The notes under the pieces: generated by a model
Seen by the model: only the letters and a program-made list of their open reading frames with translations
Databases searched by the model: none
Told to the model about the DNA's origin: nothing
Origin: Caulobacter sp. NIBR1757
Lineage (GTDB): Bacteria; Pseudomonadota; Alphaproteobacteria; Caulobacterales; Caulobacteraceae
Assembly (NCBI RefSeq): GCF_027912495.1
Contig: NZ_CP115463.1
Span: 2,379,501-2,443,500 of the forward strand
Direction of reading: 5' to 3'
DNA: 64,000 bases
Shown here: positions 19,629-27,994 of the stretch, one piece after another
Layout of the letters: the number at the start of each line of letters is the position of its first letter
Position numbering within the stretch: position 1 is the first letter of the stretch
Program-made: the position numbers and the translations under genes

Positions 19629-20120
19629 GTGAGCAGCAACACCCCCGTACAGGTCATCAACGCCCCCAACACCCTCAAGCTTCGGCTCGGTGGTGGCAAG
19701 TTCGGCGGCATCGATGCCGCGGCCATCGCCAAGGCCGAGGCCGCGCTCAAATCCCTGTCCGGGAACTTCAGCGAGTGGATGCAGGACGAGCTGACCAAGC
19801 TCGACGCCGCCCGCCAGGCCATCCGCGTCTCCGGCCTCAATGCTGAAACCGCCGAGGGCCTCTACTTCCGGGCCCATGATCTCAAGGGCTTGGGCGCCAC
19901 CTACGAATTCCCGCTGGTCACCCGCATTGCCGCCTCGCTGTGCAAGCTGATCGACGACCCGGACACCCGCCAGGGCGCGCCGATGTTCCTGGTCGACGCC
20001 CACATCGACGCCATCCGCGCCGCCGTCCGCGACGACATCAAGACCGACACCCATCCGGTCGGCAAAGTCCTGATCACCGAACTCGAACGCCGCGTGGCCG
20101 AAATCGCCCCGCCGGAGTAG
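19629..20120 (+). CDS. Hpt-domain phosphotransfer protein
   Basis: 163-residue cytoplasmic histidine phosphotransfer protein. The phospho-accepting His is H83 in the motif AHDLKGLGATY, on the second helix of a four-helix bundle (about 45-150). GTG start with GGAGAGG at the correct spacing. No kinase or regulator is fused. It could relay phosphate between a hybrid kinase such as the one at 22941 and a receiver protein; that pairing is inference from proximity only. Confidence 0.85.
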   Translation: MSSNTPVQVINAPNTLKLRLGGGKFGGIDAAAIAKAEAALKSLSGNFSEWMQDELTKLDAARQAIRVSGLNAETAEGLYFRAHDLKGLGATYEFPLVTRIAASLCKLIDDPDTRQGAPMFLVDAHIDAIRAAVRDDIKTDTHPVGKVLITELERRVAEIAPPE

Positions 20121-20154
20121 GCTCGCAGGTTCCCTCCCCTCGAGCTTAGTGAGA

Positions 20155-20180
20155 AGCCCCGGTCCCGGCCGGGGCTTTTT
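20155..20180 (+). terminator. Rho-independent terminator of the Hpt gene
   Basis: Stem AGCCCCGG / CCGGGGCT with a 6-base loop and an uninterrupted run of five T on the plus strand, 34 bp after the Hpt stop. Confidence 0.9.
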
Positions 20181-20197
20181 CGTTTCAGTTCATACGC

Positions 20198-20344
20198 TGT
20201 CATCCCGGCCGGAAGCCCGCAGGGCTGGAGAGCCGGGACCCAGGGGCCGCCGCCACGGCTGATCGCCGCCGCCAATAGCCAGCCCCGTCACTTCTGGGTC
20301 CCGGCTCTTCCCCCGGCTTTCGCCCGGGTGCGGCCGGGATGACA
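20198..20344. repeat. Long intergenic inverted repeat between convergent genes
   Basis: About 147 bp, ending in TGTCATCCCGGCC and GGCCGGGATGACA. An inner matching pair (GAGCCGGGACCCAG / CTGGGTCCCGGCTC) allows a long cruciform or RNA hairpin. It fills the space between the Hpt terminator and the NUDIX stop codon. It resembles the dispersed GTCATCCCGG palindromes seen in many proteobacteria; it may also terminate the NUDIX transcript. Confidence 0.8.
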
Positions 20345-20351
20345 GAGTTGG

Positions 20352-21134
20352 TTACCGCACCGCCGACAACGGCTCCTCGACCGCCCCGTAACCGGCCTCC
20401 GGCGGGATCACCAACACCCCGCCGCCCTCGCGCCGCTCGACCACTGGCAGCACCGTCACCAGCCTCCGTCCCGCCGCCCGCGCCGTCGCGTCGGCCGCGC
20501 TCGTCGCCTCGCCCAGCAGCTGCAGGTTCATCCGCGTCGGGAAGATGATCGTCCGCTCGCCGGCCTCGGCCAACCGCAGCGCCTCCAGCGGCGGGATCCA
20601 CTCCGCATCCACCGTCTCGCGCCCATCACAGGAAGCAAGCTGCTCGTCCGTCGCCGTCGCCACGTAGAACCAGGTGTCGAACCGCTTGGGCATCATGTCA
20701 GGCGTAATCCAGCGGGCGAACACCGTCAGGATGCTGAGATCCAGCCTTAGCCCCAGCCGCTGCACCACATCCATGAACGGCAGCTCGCCGCGGTCCACCT
20801 CGCCGCGCACCGACGCCGCCCAGTCGTCGCCATGGAACAGCTCGCCGTTCTCGTAGCGTCCGAGAATGATGCCGGTCTCCTCATAGGCCTCGCGGATGGC
20901 GCAGATGCGCAGCGGCCGCTGATCGGCCTCGACCGCCTCCCAGGCGACGCACCAGTCGGCCCAGGCCGGGTCGTGGTCGCCGTCGTGGGTCTTGCCGCCC
21001 GGAAACACCAGGGCGCCCGAGGCGAAGTCGATCTGGTGGTGCCGCTTGACCATCAGCACCTCGAACTGCGGATCGTCCCGCACCAGCAGGATGGTCGAGG
21101 CGGGGCGGATGGCGACGGCGGGCTTTTCTGACAT
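20352..21134 (-). CDS. NUDIX hydrolase
   Basis: 260-residue pyrophosphohydrolase. The N-terminal strand pair (STILLVRDDPQFEVLMVKRH) leads into an expanded Nudix box: GGKTHDGDHD, a 25-residue insertion, then CAIREAYEETGI, which keeps the REx2EE metal-binding core. Such long-spaced boxes occur in NUDT19/CoA-diphosphatase-like proteins. The substrate is unproven. It converges with the Hpt gene across the inverted repeat. Confidence 0.88.
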   Translation of the reverse strand: MSEKPAVAIRPASTILLVRDDPQFEVLMVKRHHQIDFASGALVFPGGKTHDGDHDPAWADWCVAWEAVEADQRPLRICAIREAYEETGIILGRYENGELFHGDDWAASVRGEVDRGELPFMDVVQRLGLRLDLSILTVFARWITPDMMPKRFDTWFYVATATDEQLASCDGRETVDAEWIPPLEALRLAEAGERTIIFPTRMNLQLLGEATSAADATARAAGRRLVTVLPVVERREGGGVLVIPPEAGYGAVEEPLSAVR

Positions 21135-21182
21135 GGGTGCAGGATGAGCGCCGCTCGGGCCCCTCGCAAGTCTGACCTAAGG

Positions 21183-21589
21183 TCAGGCCTCGCCCTCGAT
21201 CAGCCCTTTCAGACGGCGCAGATCGGCCGACACCAACGCCTCGTCCTCGTCGAACTGCGCGTCGTCGAAACCGTCCTGCCGGTAGAGGTTGAACACCACC
21301 AGGCAGCCGACCCCATTCTCCGTCACCCGGATGGCGTTGTGGAGCTCCTCGGTCCCGCCCGGCGGCGTCACCCAGTGATCGGCGACGCCCAGATCGTTCT
21401 CCGCGACCATCCGCACCTTGAACGGCCCGGTCCTGGTCCGCATGACCCAGTTGTCCCCATCCGGTCTGATCTCGTCGCCGAAGTTGGGCGCCCACTCGGG
21501 CAGCCTGCGGCATCCCGCAGATAGGCAGCGACCCCCTCGGGCGGCGCGGCGATGCTCACATGCACGAAGCGGACGTCGCGAAAGGCCAT
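21183..21589 (-). pseudogene. Frameshifted SRPBCC/START-like protein gene
   Basis: The N-terminal piece (MAFRDVRFVHVSIAAPPEGV) runs in one frame to about 21504-21511. The continuation (LPEWAPNFGDEIRPDGDNWV, then the C-terminal half to LKGLIEGEA) is in another frame. Restoring a single base near 21504-21509 (for example GCC AGG in place of GCA GG) joins both into one protein of about 135 residues, typical of polyketide-cyclase/START-like binding proteins. It is therefore either a recent one-base deletion or a sequencing error. An intact copy was not seen in the window. Confidence 0.8.
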
Positions 21590-21638
21590 GGCTGTCTCCT
21601 GCGCTGCTCCGGCCAAAACGCCGCCGGGCGGGCGAGGT

Positions 21639-22787
21639 TCAGGCCGCGCCCTTGCGGCGGACCGGCCGCACCCGCTCCTCGGCCAGCCGGTCCAGCTTGT
21701 CGAGCATGTAGTCGACATCCTCGCGCTGGGTGGTCTGGGCCTGGGTCAGGAAGCGCTGCAGCATCCGCTCCTGGAAGCGCTCGCGATCCCGCGGCCCGCC
21801 GTCGAACTCCATGCTGTGGTAGGTGTCGACCGCCACCCGGAAGGCCGAATACAGCCGCGCCGGCAGCCCGGCCCGCTCATAGATGGCCCGCAGGCCCAGC
21901 TGGCCGGCGTCGTGGATCATCAACCAGGTGCGATGGTGCGGCACCCCGGCCAGCTCGGCGATCCCGCACTCGAAGAAGCTCATGTGGCCGTGGGCCAGGG
22001 CCCGCAGCAGCAGGCTGGCGGTCAACCGCTTGGCCCGGTTCAGATGCAGGGCGAAGGCCTTGGGATCGGCGGCGCGGCCGGCCTGGTCGACCAGGTCGAC
22101 GATGGCCCGTTCCTTGGTCCCGATGGCGATCTGCAGGGCCAGTTCGGGCGACACCGAATGATGGCTGAGCAGATGCTCTCGCACCTGGTCGCCGACCAGG
22201 TCGATGAGCTTCTCGGTCACCGAGGCCGGCAGCACGTTGCGATAGGCGACCGCCGCCAGCACCTTCTCCGATTTCTCGAAGCGCTGCAGGGCCCGGGTCA
22301 GGGTGCGTTCGGAGAAGGTGGCGTTGTCGTTGGCCGCCGCCGTCTCCACCGCCGCCTCGACGCCGAATTCGACGATGGCCGCGGTCACCTTCTCGGACAC
22401 CGCCGGCCGCTTGGCGATCGCCACCTGGCGCACCGGCCCACCCAGCCGCACGATTTCCGACAGATCGTCGTCGGAAAAGGCCGGCGAGAAATTCAGCATC
22501 GGCAGGCAGATGCTCTCGACATCCCTGGCCAGCTTCATGGCCACGTCGCGCGGCACCAACGGCGAGGATTTCAGGGTCACCGCCAGGGCCCGGCGCACCA
22601 GCTCGGCCGCGTCGGCGGCCATCACCCGCAGGATATCGGCCGCCTTGGCGCGGTCCTCCGCGCTCAGCGCCTCGCGGTCCAGCACCCGGCACAGCTTGTG
22701 CGCGGCCAGAGCCCGTTCGTCGGCCGTCGCCCCCTTCAACAGGGTGCGCACATCGATGTCGGTCAGAGAGGCCCGCGTCGTGGTCAT
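21639..22787 (-). CDS. DUF2336 domain-containing protein
   Basis: 382-residue helical-repeat protein of the DUF2336 family. It starts with an N-terminal block (TDIDVRTLLKGATADERALAA) and continues through HEAT-like helices, including DVAMKLARDVESICLPML and FSERTLTRALQRFEKSE. The C-terminus is basic (RPVRRKGAA). No catalytic motif. Divergent from the hybrid histidine kinase 153 bp away, with which it may share control. It is only distantly similar to the DUF2336 protein at 17541. Confidence 0.85.
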   Translation of the reverse strand: MTTTRASLTDIDVRTLLKGATADERALAAHKLCRVLDREALSAEDRAKAADILRVMAADAAELVRRALAVTLKSSPLVPRDVAMKLARDVESICLPMLNFSPAFSDDDLSEIVRLGGPVRQVAIAKRPAVSEKVTAAIVEFGVEAAVETAAANDNATFSERTLTRALQRFEKSEKVLAAVAYRNVLPASVTEKLIDLVGDQVREHLLSHHSVSPELALQIAIGTKERAIVDLVDQAGRAADPKAFALHLNRAKRLTASLLLRALAHGHMSFFECGIAELAGVPHHRTWLMIHDAGQLGLRAIYERAGLPARLYSAFRVAVDTYHSMEFDGGPRDRERFQERMLQRFLTQAQTTQREDVDYMLDKLDRLAEERVRPVRRKGAA

Positions 22788-22940
22788 CTGTGCTGTCTCA
22801 AGGTCCCCGAGTCGGTAAACGATAATGCGGGATTAGGCTTAACGAGGCCTTGCTCAAAGACCTGTGGATTAACGCTGGCCCGTAACGGCTCGCAAACCCT
22901 GTCGACCCTATTGTGCCCCGGCAACAAGCGGGGATTTGTC

Positions 22941-24755
22941 GTGTTCGAAGCCGCCCATACCGACATTGCACCGCGAGGTGGCGCCAGTTTCATGGCCCAG
23001 TGCCTCGACGCCCAGCGGCGGCTGATGCCCTACGCCCTCGCCTGTTTCGCGGTCAGCCTGCCGGTCTTCGTCTGGGCCGGTTCCTTCGCCGAAAACTCCA
23101 TGTGGATGGCGGCCAGCTTCGCCATCTTCGCCCTCAACTGGGGGGCCTTCTACGCCGTCGTGAACTGGATGCGGGTGACCCCCGACATCCCGGTCGGCCG
23201 CCGCGTCCGCATCCACGTCCTCTCGGGCCTGCTGTGGGCCGGCGCCGTGGCCCAGGTCGCCGCCCTCGCCGACGGCGCGGGGCCGGCCCGCGAGCCGCTG
23301 CTGCTGATGGCCGCCGCCGGCGCCATTGTCTGCTTCTTCTTCAGCGCCCCGCTTCTGCCCGCGCTGCTGATCGTCGCCCCGGCCGCCGCCGCCGGTCCGC
23401 TGATCGCTCTCTTCAGCCACCCCGACAGCCGCAACCAGGGCCTGGCCGTCTGGGGCGCCATGGCCCTGGCCATGGCCCTCTGCCTGATCCTCAACCAGAT
23501 GATGCGCCAGCAGTTCGCCCTGGCCGCCGAGCGCGAGGCCCTGATCGCCGAACGCGGCGAAACCCTCGAACGGGCCCAGAAGCTGGCCCGCTCCAAGTCC
23601 GACATCGTCTCGACCCTCAGCCATGAGATCCGCAACGGCCTCAACGGCGTCACCCACGTGCTGGCCGCCGCCGCCGGCCAGGGCGGCCGCGCCGCGCCGA
23701 GCCGCGAACAGCTGGGCGCCGCCCTCACGGCCGCCAACGAACTGATCGCCGTGCTGAACGCCACCCTCGATTCGGAAACCGCCGAAGCCGGCCGCTTGGC
23801 CCTCGAAAGCCAGCCCTTCGATCCGGTCCGCCTGGCCCGCGAGCTGGTCCTGCTGAATCGCCCGCACGCCTCGGCCAAGGGCGTCGAACTGTCGGTCCAT
23901 ATCGAAGAGGCGCTCGAAGGCGCCCACGGCGCCGTGGTCGGCGACGTCACCCGCGCCCGCCAGGTGCTGTCCAACCTGATCGGCAACGCGGTGAAATACA
24001 CCCTGCGCGGCCGCATCGAGGTGCGGCTGGCGCTCGACGAGCAGGGCCGCGTCGTCATCGCCATCGCCGACACCGGCCCCGGCCTCAATGCCGAGGAGCT
24101 GGAACTGGCGTTCGAGCCCTTCCGCCGGGTCGAGCGCACCGGCGCCGGCGTGCCCGGCGCCGGCCTAGGCCTCTCCCTTTCCCGCCAGCTGGCCGCCCTG
24201 ATGGGCGGCGAACTGAAGGGCCAGAGCGCCCTGGGCGTCGGCAGCTGCTTCACCTTCGAACTGCCCTGGGACCACGCCGCCGTCGCCCCGACCGAGGCCG
24301 ACGAATCGACCCTGCGCAGCCCCATCGCCCCCTCCAAGCGGGCCATGCGCGTGCTGGTCGCCGAGGACGACGCCCTCAACGCCGCCATGCTGCGCGCCAT
24401 CCTCGAACAGCTCGGCCACCAGGTCGTCCATGCCCAGAACGGCAAGCGGGCGGTCGAACTGGCGGGCGCCCTCGACTTCGACCTGGTCATGCTCGACGGC
24501 CGCATGCCCGGCCTCGACGGGGCCCACACCGCCGCCGCCCTGCGCGGCCTCGACGGTCCGGCCGGCGCCATGCCGATCATCGCTGTCATCGGCGGCGACG
24601 CCGAGGAAGCCCGCGAATGCCTGGCCGCCGGCGCCGACGCCGTCCTGCGCAAACCCGTCACCGTCGCCGGCGTCGCCCGCGCCGTCGCCGACGCCGCCGC
24701 CAAGGGCCGGGACCAAGCGGCGGGCCGCGATCTGTCGGCCTTCGCGACGGGGTAG
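22941..24755 (+). CDS. Hybrid sensor histidine kinase with C-terminal receiver domain
   Basis: 604 residues. An N-terminal membrane region (about residues 30-190, six hydrophobic segments, little periplasmic sequence) is followed by a coiled coil and a HisKA domain with the H-box STLSHEIRNGLNG. The HATPase has N-box NLIGNAVKY and G-boxes ADTGPGL and GAGLGLSLSRQLAA. A receiver domain follows (VLVAEDDALNAAM, phospho-accepting Asp in VMLDGRMPG, Lys in LRKPV). GTG start with CGGGGA upstream; an ATG 17 codons later is an alternative. Hybrid layout implies relay through an Hpt protein, and the Hpt gene at 19629 is a candidate. Confidence 0.9.
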   Translation: MFEAAHTDIAPRGGASFMAQCLDAQRRLMPYALACFAVSLPVFVWAGSFAENSMWMAASFAIFALNWGAFYAVVNWMRVTPDIPVGRRVRIHVLSGLLWAGAVAQVAALADGAGPAREPLLLMAAAGAIVCFFFSAPLLPALLIVAPAAAAGPLIALFSHPDSRNQGLAVWGAMALAMALCLILNQMMRQQFALAAEREALIAERGETLERAQKLARSKSDIVSTLSHEIRNGLNGVTHVLAAAAGQGGRAAPSREQLGAALTAANELIAVLNATLDSETAEAGRLALESQPFDPVRLARELVLLNRPHASAKGVELSVHIEEALEGAHGAVVGDVTRARQVLSNLIGNAVKYTLRGRIEVRLALDEQGRVVIAIADTGPGLNAEELELAFEPFRRVERTGAGVPGAGLGLSLSRQLAALMGGELKGQSALGVGSCFTFELPWDHAAVAPTEADESTLRSPIAPSKRAMRVLVAEDDALNAAMLRAILEQLGHQVVHAQNGKRAVELAGALDFDLVMLDGRMPGLDGAHTAAALRGLDGPAGAMPIIAVIGGDAEEARECLAAGADAVLRKPVTVAGVARAVADAAAKGRDQAAGRDLSAFATG

Positions 24756-24759
24756 AAAC

Positions 24760-24833
24760 GGGGACACATTGAATTGCCGCTGGCGCCGCGCCTGGGCTCA
24801 CGCCGCCGGTGCGCGGCAATTCAATGTGTCCCC
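24760..24833. repeat. REP palindrome of the RAYT-associated type
   Basis: Perfect 21-bp inverted arms (24760-24780 and 24813-24833), GGGGACACATTGAATTGCCG on the left strand and its complement on the right, enclosing a 32-bp GC-rich loop. The GGGGACA...TGTCCCC ends are those of REP elements mobilised by Y1 (RAYT) transposases. It begins five bases after the kinase stop, so it may also serve as its terminator. No transposase gene is in the window. Confidence 0.85.
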
Positions 24834-24916
24834 TCTTCCGACCCCTTCCCCACCGACAACCTTCCCTCGCCCCCCTCACCCCGCCATGATGGCGCAAACA
24901 ACGGGAGAGCGTCGAA

Positions 24917-26110
24917 GTGCTGAAGGGTCTCAAGGTCGTCGAACTGGCCACCTACATCGCTGCTCCCGGCGCCGCGGCGATCATGGCCGACTGGGGCGCC
25001 TCGGTGATCAAGATCGAGTCGCCCAAGGGCGACCCGATGCGGATGTTCTTCGACGCCTTCGACACCGGCGAGAACGACAACCCGGTCTTCGACATGGACA
25101 ACCGCGGCAAGCGCGGCGTCGTCCTCGACATCAGCAAGCCGGAAGGCCGCGAGGCCGCCCTGAAGCTCGTGCGCGAGGCCGACGTCTTCCTGACCAACAA
25201 CCGGCCGGGCTCCCTCAGCCGCTCGGGCTTCGACTACGAGAGCCTGAAGGCGGTAAACCCGCGCCTGATCTACGCCAGCCTCACCGGCTATGGCCTCGAA
25301 GGCCCCGACATCGACAAGGCCGGCATGGACGTGGCTAGCTTCTGGTCGCGCTCCGGCGTCGCCGCCATCACCGCCCCCAAGGGGGTCGAGCCCTTCCCGA
25401 TCCGCACGGCCATGGGCGACCACATCACCTCCATGGCCACGGTGTCGGCCATCCTGGCGGCGGTGTTCGAACGCCAGACCACCGGCGTCGGCCGCCTGGT
25501 GGAAACCAGCCTGCTGCGCACTGGCGTCTATTCGATCGGCTCGGACATGGCCATCCAGCTGCGCTTCGGCAAACTGGCCTCGACCCGGCCCCGTCACGCG
25601 GCGGTCAACCCGCTGGCCAACTTCTTCAAGACCTCCGACGGCCGCTGGATCTGCCTGCTGGTCCGCACCGGCGGCGTCGACTGGCCGCAGATCGCCAAGG
25701 CCGTCGGCCATTCCGAATGGGTCGAAGATGAGCGCTTCCTCAAGAATCGCGACCGTCGCCTCAACGGCGAGGCCCTGGTCACCCTGATGGACGAGGCCAT
25801 CGGCGCCATGACCCTGGAGGAGCTCACCGTCCGCTTCGACGCCGAGGACCTGACCTGGGCCCCGGTCCAGACCCCGCGCGAGGTCGTGCAGGACGAACAG
25901 GCCATCGCCGCCGGCTGCTTCGCCGAGATCCCGGACGGCAAGGGCGGCTTCAACAAGACCCCCGCCTCCCCGGCCCGCTTCCCGGGCGCCGAGGACGGAC
26001 CGCGCGGACCGGCCCCGAAACTGGGTGAACACACCGACGAGGTGCTGGCTGAGCTGGGCTATTCCGCTGACGCCATCGCCGCCCTCAGAGAGGCCGGAGC
26101 GGCGGCCTAG
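24917..26110 (+). CDS. Class III CoA-transferase (CaiB/BaiF family)
   Basis: Transfers CoA between carboxylic acids through an enzyme-bound aspartyl-CoA intermediate. 397 residues with the family N-terminus (LKGLKVVELATYIAAPGAA), WGASVIKIESPKGDP and NRGKRGVVLDI. The catalytic Asp is probably the one in GMDVASFWSRSG. The C-terminus has EVVQDEQAIAAGCFAEI and the G-E-H-T-DEVL tail. GTG start with GGGAGAG. The substrate is unknown; no linked acyl-CoA genes are nearby. Confidence 0.93.
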   Translation: MLKGLKVVELATYIAAPGAAAIMADWGASVIKIESPKGDPMRMFFDAFDTGENDNPVFDMDNRGKRGVVLDISKPEGREAALKLVREADVFLTNNRPGSLSRSGFDYESLKAVNPRLIYASLTGYGLEGPDIDKAGMDVASFWSRSGVAAITAPKGVEPFPIRTAMGDHITSMATVSAILAAVFERQTTGVGRLVETSLLRTGVYSIGSDMAIQLRFGKLASTRPRHAAVNPLANFFKTSDGRWICLLVRTGGVDWPQIAKAVGHSEWVEDERFLKNRDRRLNGEALVTLMDEAIGAMTLEELTVRFDAEDLTWAPVQTPREVVQDEQAIAAGCFAEIPDGKGGFNKTPASPARFPGAEDGPRGPAPKLGEHTDEVLAELGYSADAIAALREAGAAA

Positions 26111-26143
26111 GCGGGGTAAAACCCCATAAATCACAATAACTTA

Positions 26144-26425
26144 AATAATATGTCTAGGCATATTCATCGTCTGTGACGCCCCTCCAACGCCGTGGCAGGC
26201 CACAGCGCCGCGGCCGTAGGTCGCTTCGTGGGCCTGGGCGACCCACAATCCCCGCGCATCGACCTACCCATCGACCTACGCTCCGACCCACGACCGCGTG
26301 ACGCCGGCCCACGCAAAAGCCCACGGGCCATGGCTTTGGGCCCGCGTCGCGCGGTCCGCGAAAGACGTCGCTTGTTTTTGTGGGTCGAGCGGCGGCGGTA
26401 TAATGGCCTGCCGCTTCGATAGGCC
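26144..26425. repeat. Intergenic repeat family, copy 2 of 3
   Basis: Lies between convergent genes. The left end is the palindromic box with one change in the core (ATATGTCTAGGCATATTCAT). The right end has TATAATG at 26399 and GCCGCTTCGATAGG at 26410-26423, finishing three bases before the next stop codon. The interior contains near-tandem 12-mers (CATCGACCTACC, CATCGACCTACG, CTCCGACCCACG) and GTGGGTCG at 26380, complementary to CGACCCAC upstream, so a folded structure is possible. A small GGGGT-AAA-ACCCC hairpin (26113-26125) precedes it. Confidence 0.75.
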
Positions 26426-26428
26426 GCT

Positions 26429-26650
26429 TCAGTCTTCGGGCGGGATCCGCCTGGCCGGATCGGCGAGCGGCCGCTGGCTGACCTTGCGGGCCACCGTCTC
26501 GGTCGCCGCCGCCAGCCCGGGCTCGGCGAACAGGGTCTGGACCTTGACGGTCTTGTTCGGCTGACCGGCGATCAGCCTGGCCCGCGCATGATCGGCGGCC
26601 CGCTCGGCGGCGTTGACGGTGGTGACGGGGGCCAGTGGTTTGGAAGTCAT
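26429..26650 (-). CDS. Small hypothetical protein, partner of the Ntn-hydrolase-like gene
   Basis: 73-residue soluble protein (MTSKPLAPVTTVNAAERAA...), rich in Ala, Thr and charged residues, with a predicted helix over about 12-28. It begins three bases after the stop of the preceding proteasome-like gene, so it is almost certainly co-transcribed and perhaps a subunit or regulator. No known family recognised. Confidence 0.65.
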   Translation of the reverse strand: MTSKPLAPVTTVNAAERAADHARARLIAGQPNKTVKVQTLFAEPGLAAATETVARKVSQRPLADPARRIPPED

Positions 26651-26653
26651 CGC

Positions 26654-27910
26654 CTAAGGCTCCGTTGGGTGGCTGAGGACCGCGCCGGCCTTGGACAGAC
26701 GCAGGATCGAGAACGGACGCGCCACGGTCATGTTCCCCATCATCTCCGACTCGGTCAGCGGCAGCGAAAGGAGTTGTCCCGCCAGATCGCCCAATGGCCC
26801 GACGCTGGCGGTGCGGACCTTCTGGTCGAAGCTGGCCTCGATAGCCTCGCGCCAGGACAGGCGCGTCGAATAGAGCCCCAGCAGCGCCGACTGCATCACC
26901 GCCTGGTCGACCTGACCCCAGAACTCGGCGTCGCCGGTCTTGCCGGCGGCGGTCTTCAGCCGCTCGATCTCGCTCATGGTCAGGATGGCCACCCGGCGGA
27001 AGGCCTCGCCGGTGAACTCCTCGTCCGCCCCATAGAGGAACCGGTCCACCGCCCCGTTCTGCGCGAAGGAGCGCACCACCACCGGATTGTCCCGCCCGAC
27101 CCGCTCGGCGTCGGCGATGCGGTATTTCAGGAGGTCCCCGATCAGCCCCATGACATGCAGCTCGATATAGGCCGGCGACACCTCGTCGGCCCCGAAGCCG
27201 GCGATGACCACGCCGGTGTAGCGCGCCCCCGACGGCATCCAGCTGGTGATCAGCCCGGTGCGCACCGCCGCCGCCAGCCGCAGCCGGACATCCGGCCCGA
27301 TGACCTGGCCCTCGAAAAAGGCGTCCAGGGCCAGGCCGACGATGTTGTCGAGATTGTCGTCGATGATGGCCTTCAGCCGGGGCGTCTCGGTCCCGATCCG
27401 CTCGCGCTGCACATAGGAGAGTTCGCCATCGACCCAGGCCGCCTCGGTCCCGACCTCGTGCTCCAGCTGGCCGACCGCCTCGGTCAGCACCTCGTCCGGC
27501 CTCAGCGAGGGATGGGCCTCGCCGATCTGGTCGGCGGCGCGTCGGAAGTCGGCGATGGCCTGCACCGCGAAGATGCGGAACGTCATCACCCCGTCCCCGG
27601 CCTCGACCAGGTCGGAGTTGCAGAGGCCATTGAGGCGGGACATGAAGCCGGCGACGGTGTCGGCCAGCGTCGCTTCACCGCCCAGGCCCTGGCCGCGCAT
27701 GTGATCGACCACGGTGCTCCACGGACAGCCGCAGAACTCGGCCGAGGCGAAGATCATCATGCCGCTGGGCGTGCGGCCGCTAAGCACGAAGGTCTTCACC
27801 ACCCCCGTCTGGCTGATCTGGTAGGGCGGCTGGTCGGAGGTGATGGTGACGGCGCTGTCGGCGGCCATGGCCACCGCCGTCCGGTTCATGAGCAGAACTT
27901 CAACCGTCAT
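26654..27910 (-). CDS. Putative proteasome/HslV-like Ntn hydrolase, unknown family
   Basis: 418 residues with no family that I can name. The N-terminus reads M-TVEVLLMNRTAVAMAADS-AVTI. After Met removal (expected before Thr) Thr becomes residue 1 and the Asp of AADS falls at position 17, exactly the T1/D17 spacing of HslV and proteasome beta subunits. T21 also matches, and a Lys in GVVKTFVLS lies at 38 (33 in HslV, so a five-residue insertion). The next strand-helix unit (GMMIFASAEFCGCPW) resembles the beta-subunit pattern. The long helical C-terminus (about 200-418) is unlike any proteasome subunit. Fold assignment is inference. Confidence 0.6.
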   Translation of the reverse strand: MTVEVLLMNRTAVAMAADSAVTITSDQPPYQISQTGVVKTFVLSGRTPSGMMIFASAEFCGCPWSTVVDHMRGQGLGGEATLADTVAGFMSRLNGLCNSDLVEAGDGVMTFRIFAVQAIADFRRAADQIGEAHPSLRPDEVLTEAVGQLEHEVGTEAAWVDGELSYVQRERIGTETPRLKAIIDDNLDNIVGLALDAFFEGQVIGPDVRLRLAAAVRTGLITSWMPSGARYTGVVIAGFGADEVSPAYIELHVMGLIGDLLKYRIADAERVGRDNPVVVRSFAQNGAVDRFLYGADEEFTGEAFRRVAILTMSEIERLKTAAGKTGDAEFWGQVDQAVMQSALLGLYSTRLSWREAIEASFDQKVRTASVGPLGDLAGQLLSLPLTESEMMGNMTVARPFSILRLSKAGAVLSHPTEP

Positions 27911-27994
27911 GGAACGCCCCCGCCCACCAAACCGGCGGCAACCCTAGCCGGTCCGGCGGCGGGGCGTGAACGGCTTTCGCCTTCCGGGTTAGCC

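Noticed and set aside
23150-24769. Long open frame antisense to the histidine kinase
   Set aside because: Typical of GC-rich DNA: its composition is Ser/Arg/Ala-rich without motifs, while the sense frame has all kinase boxes.
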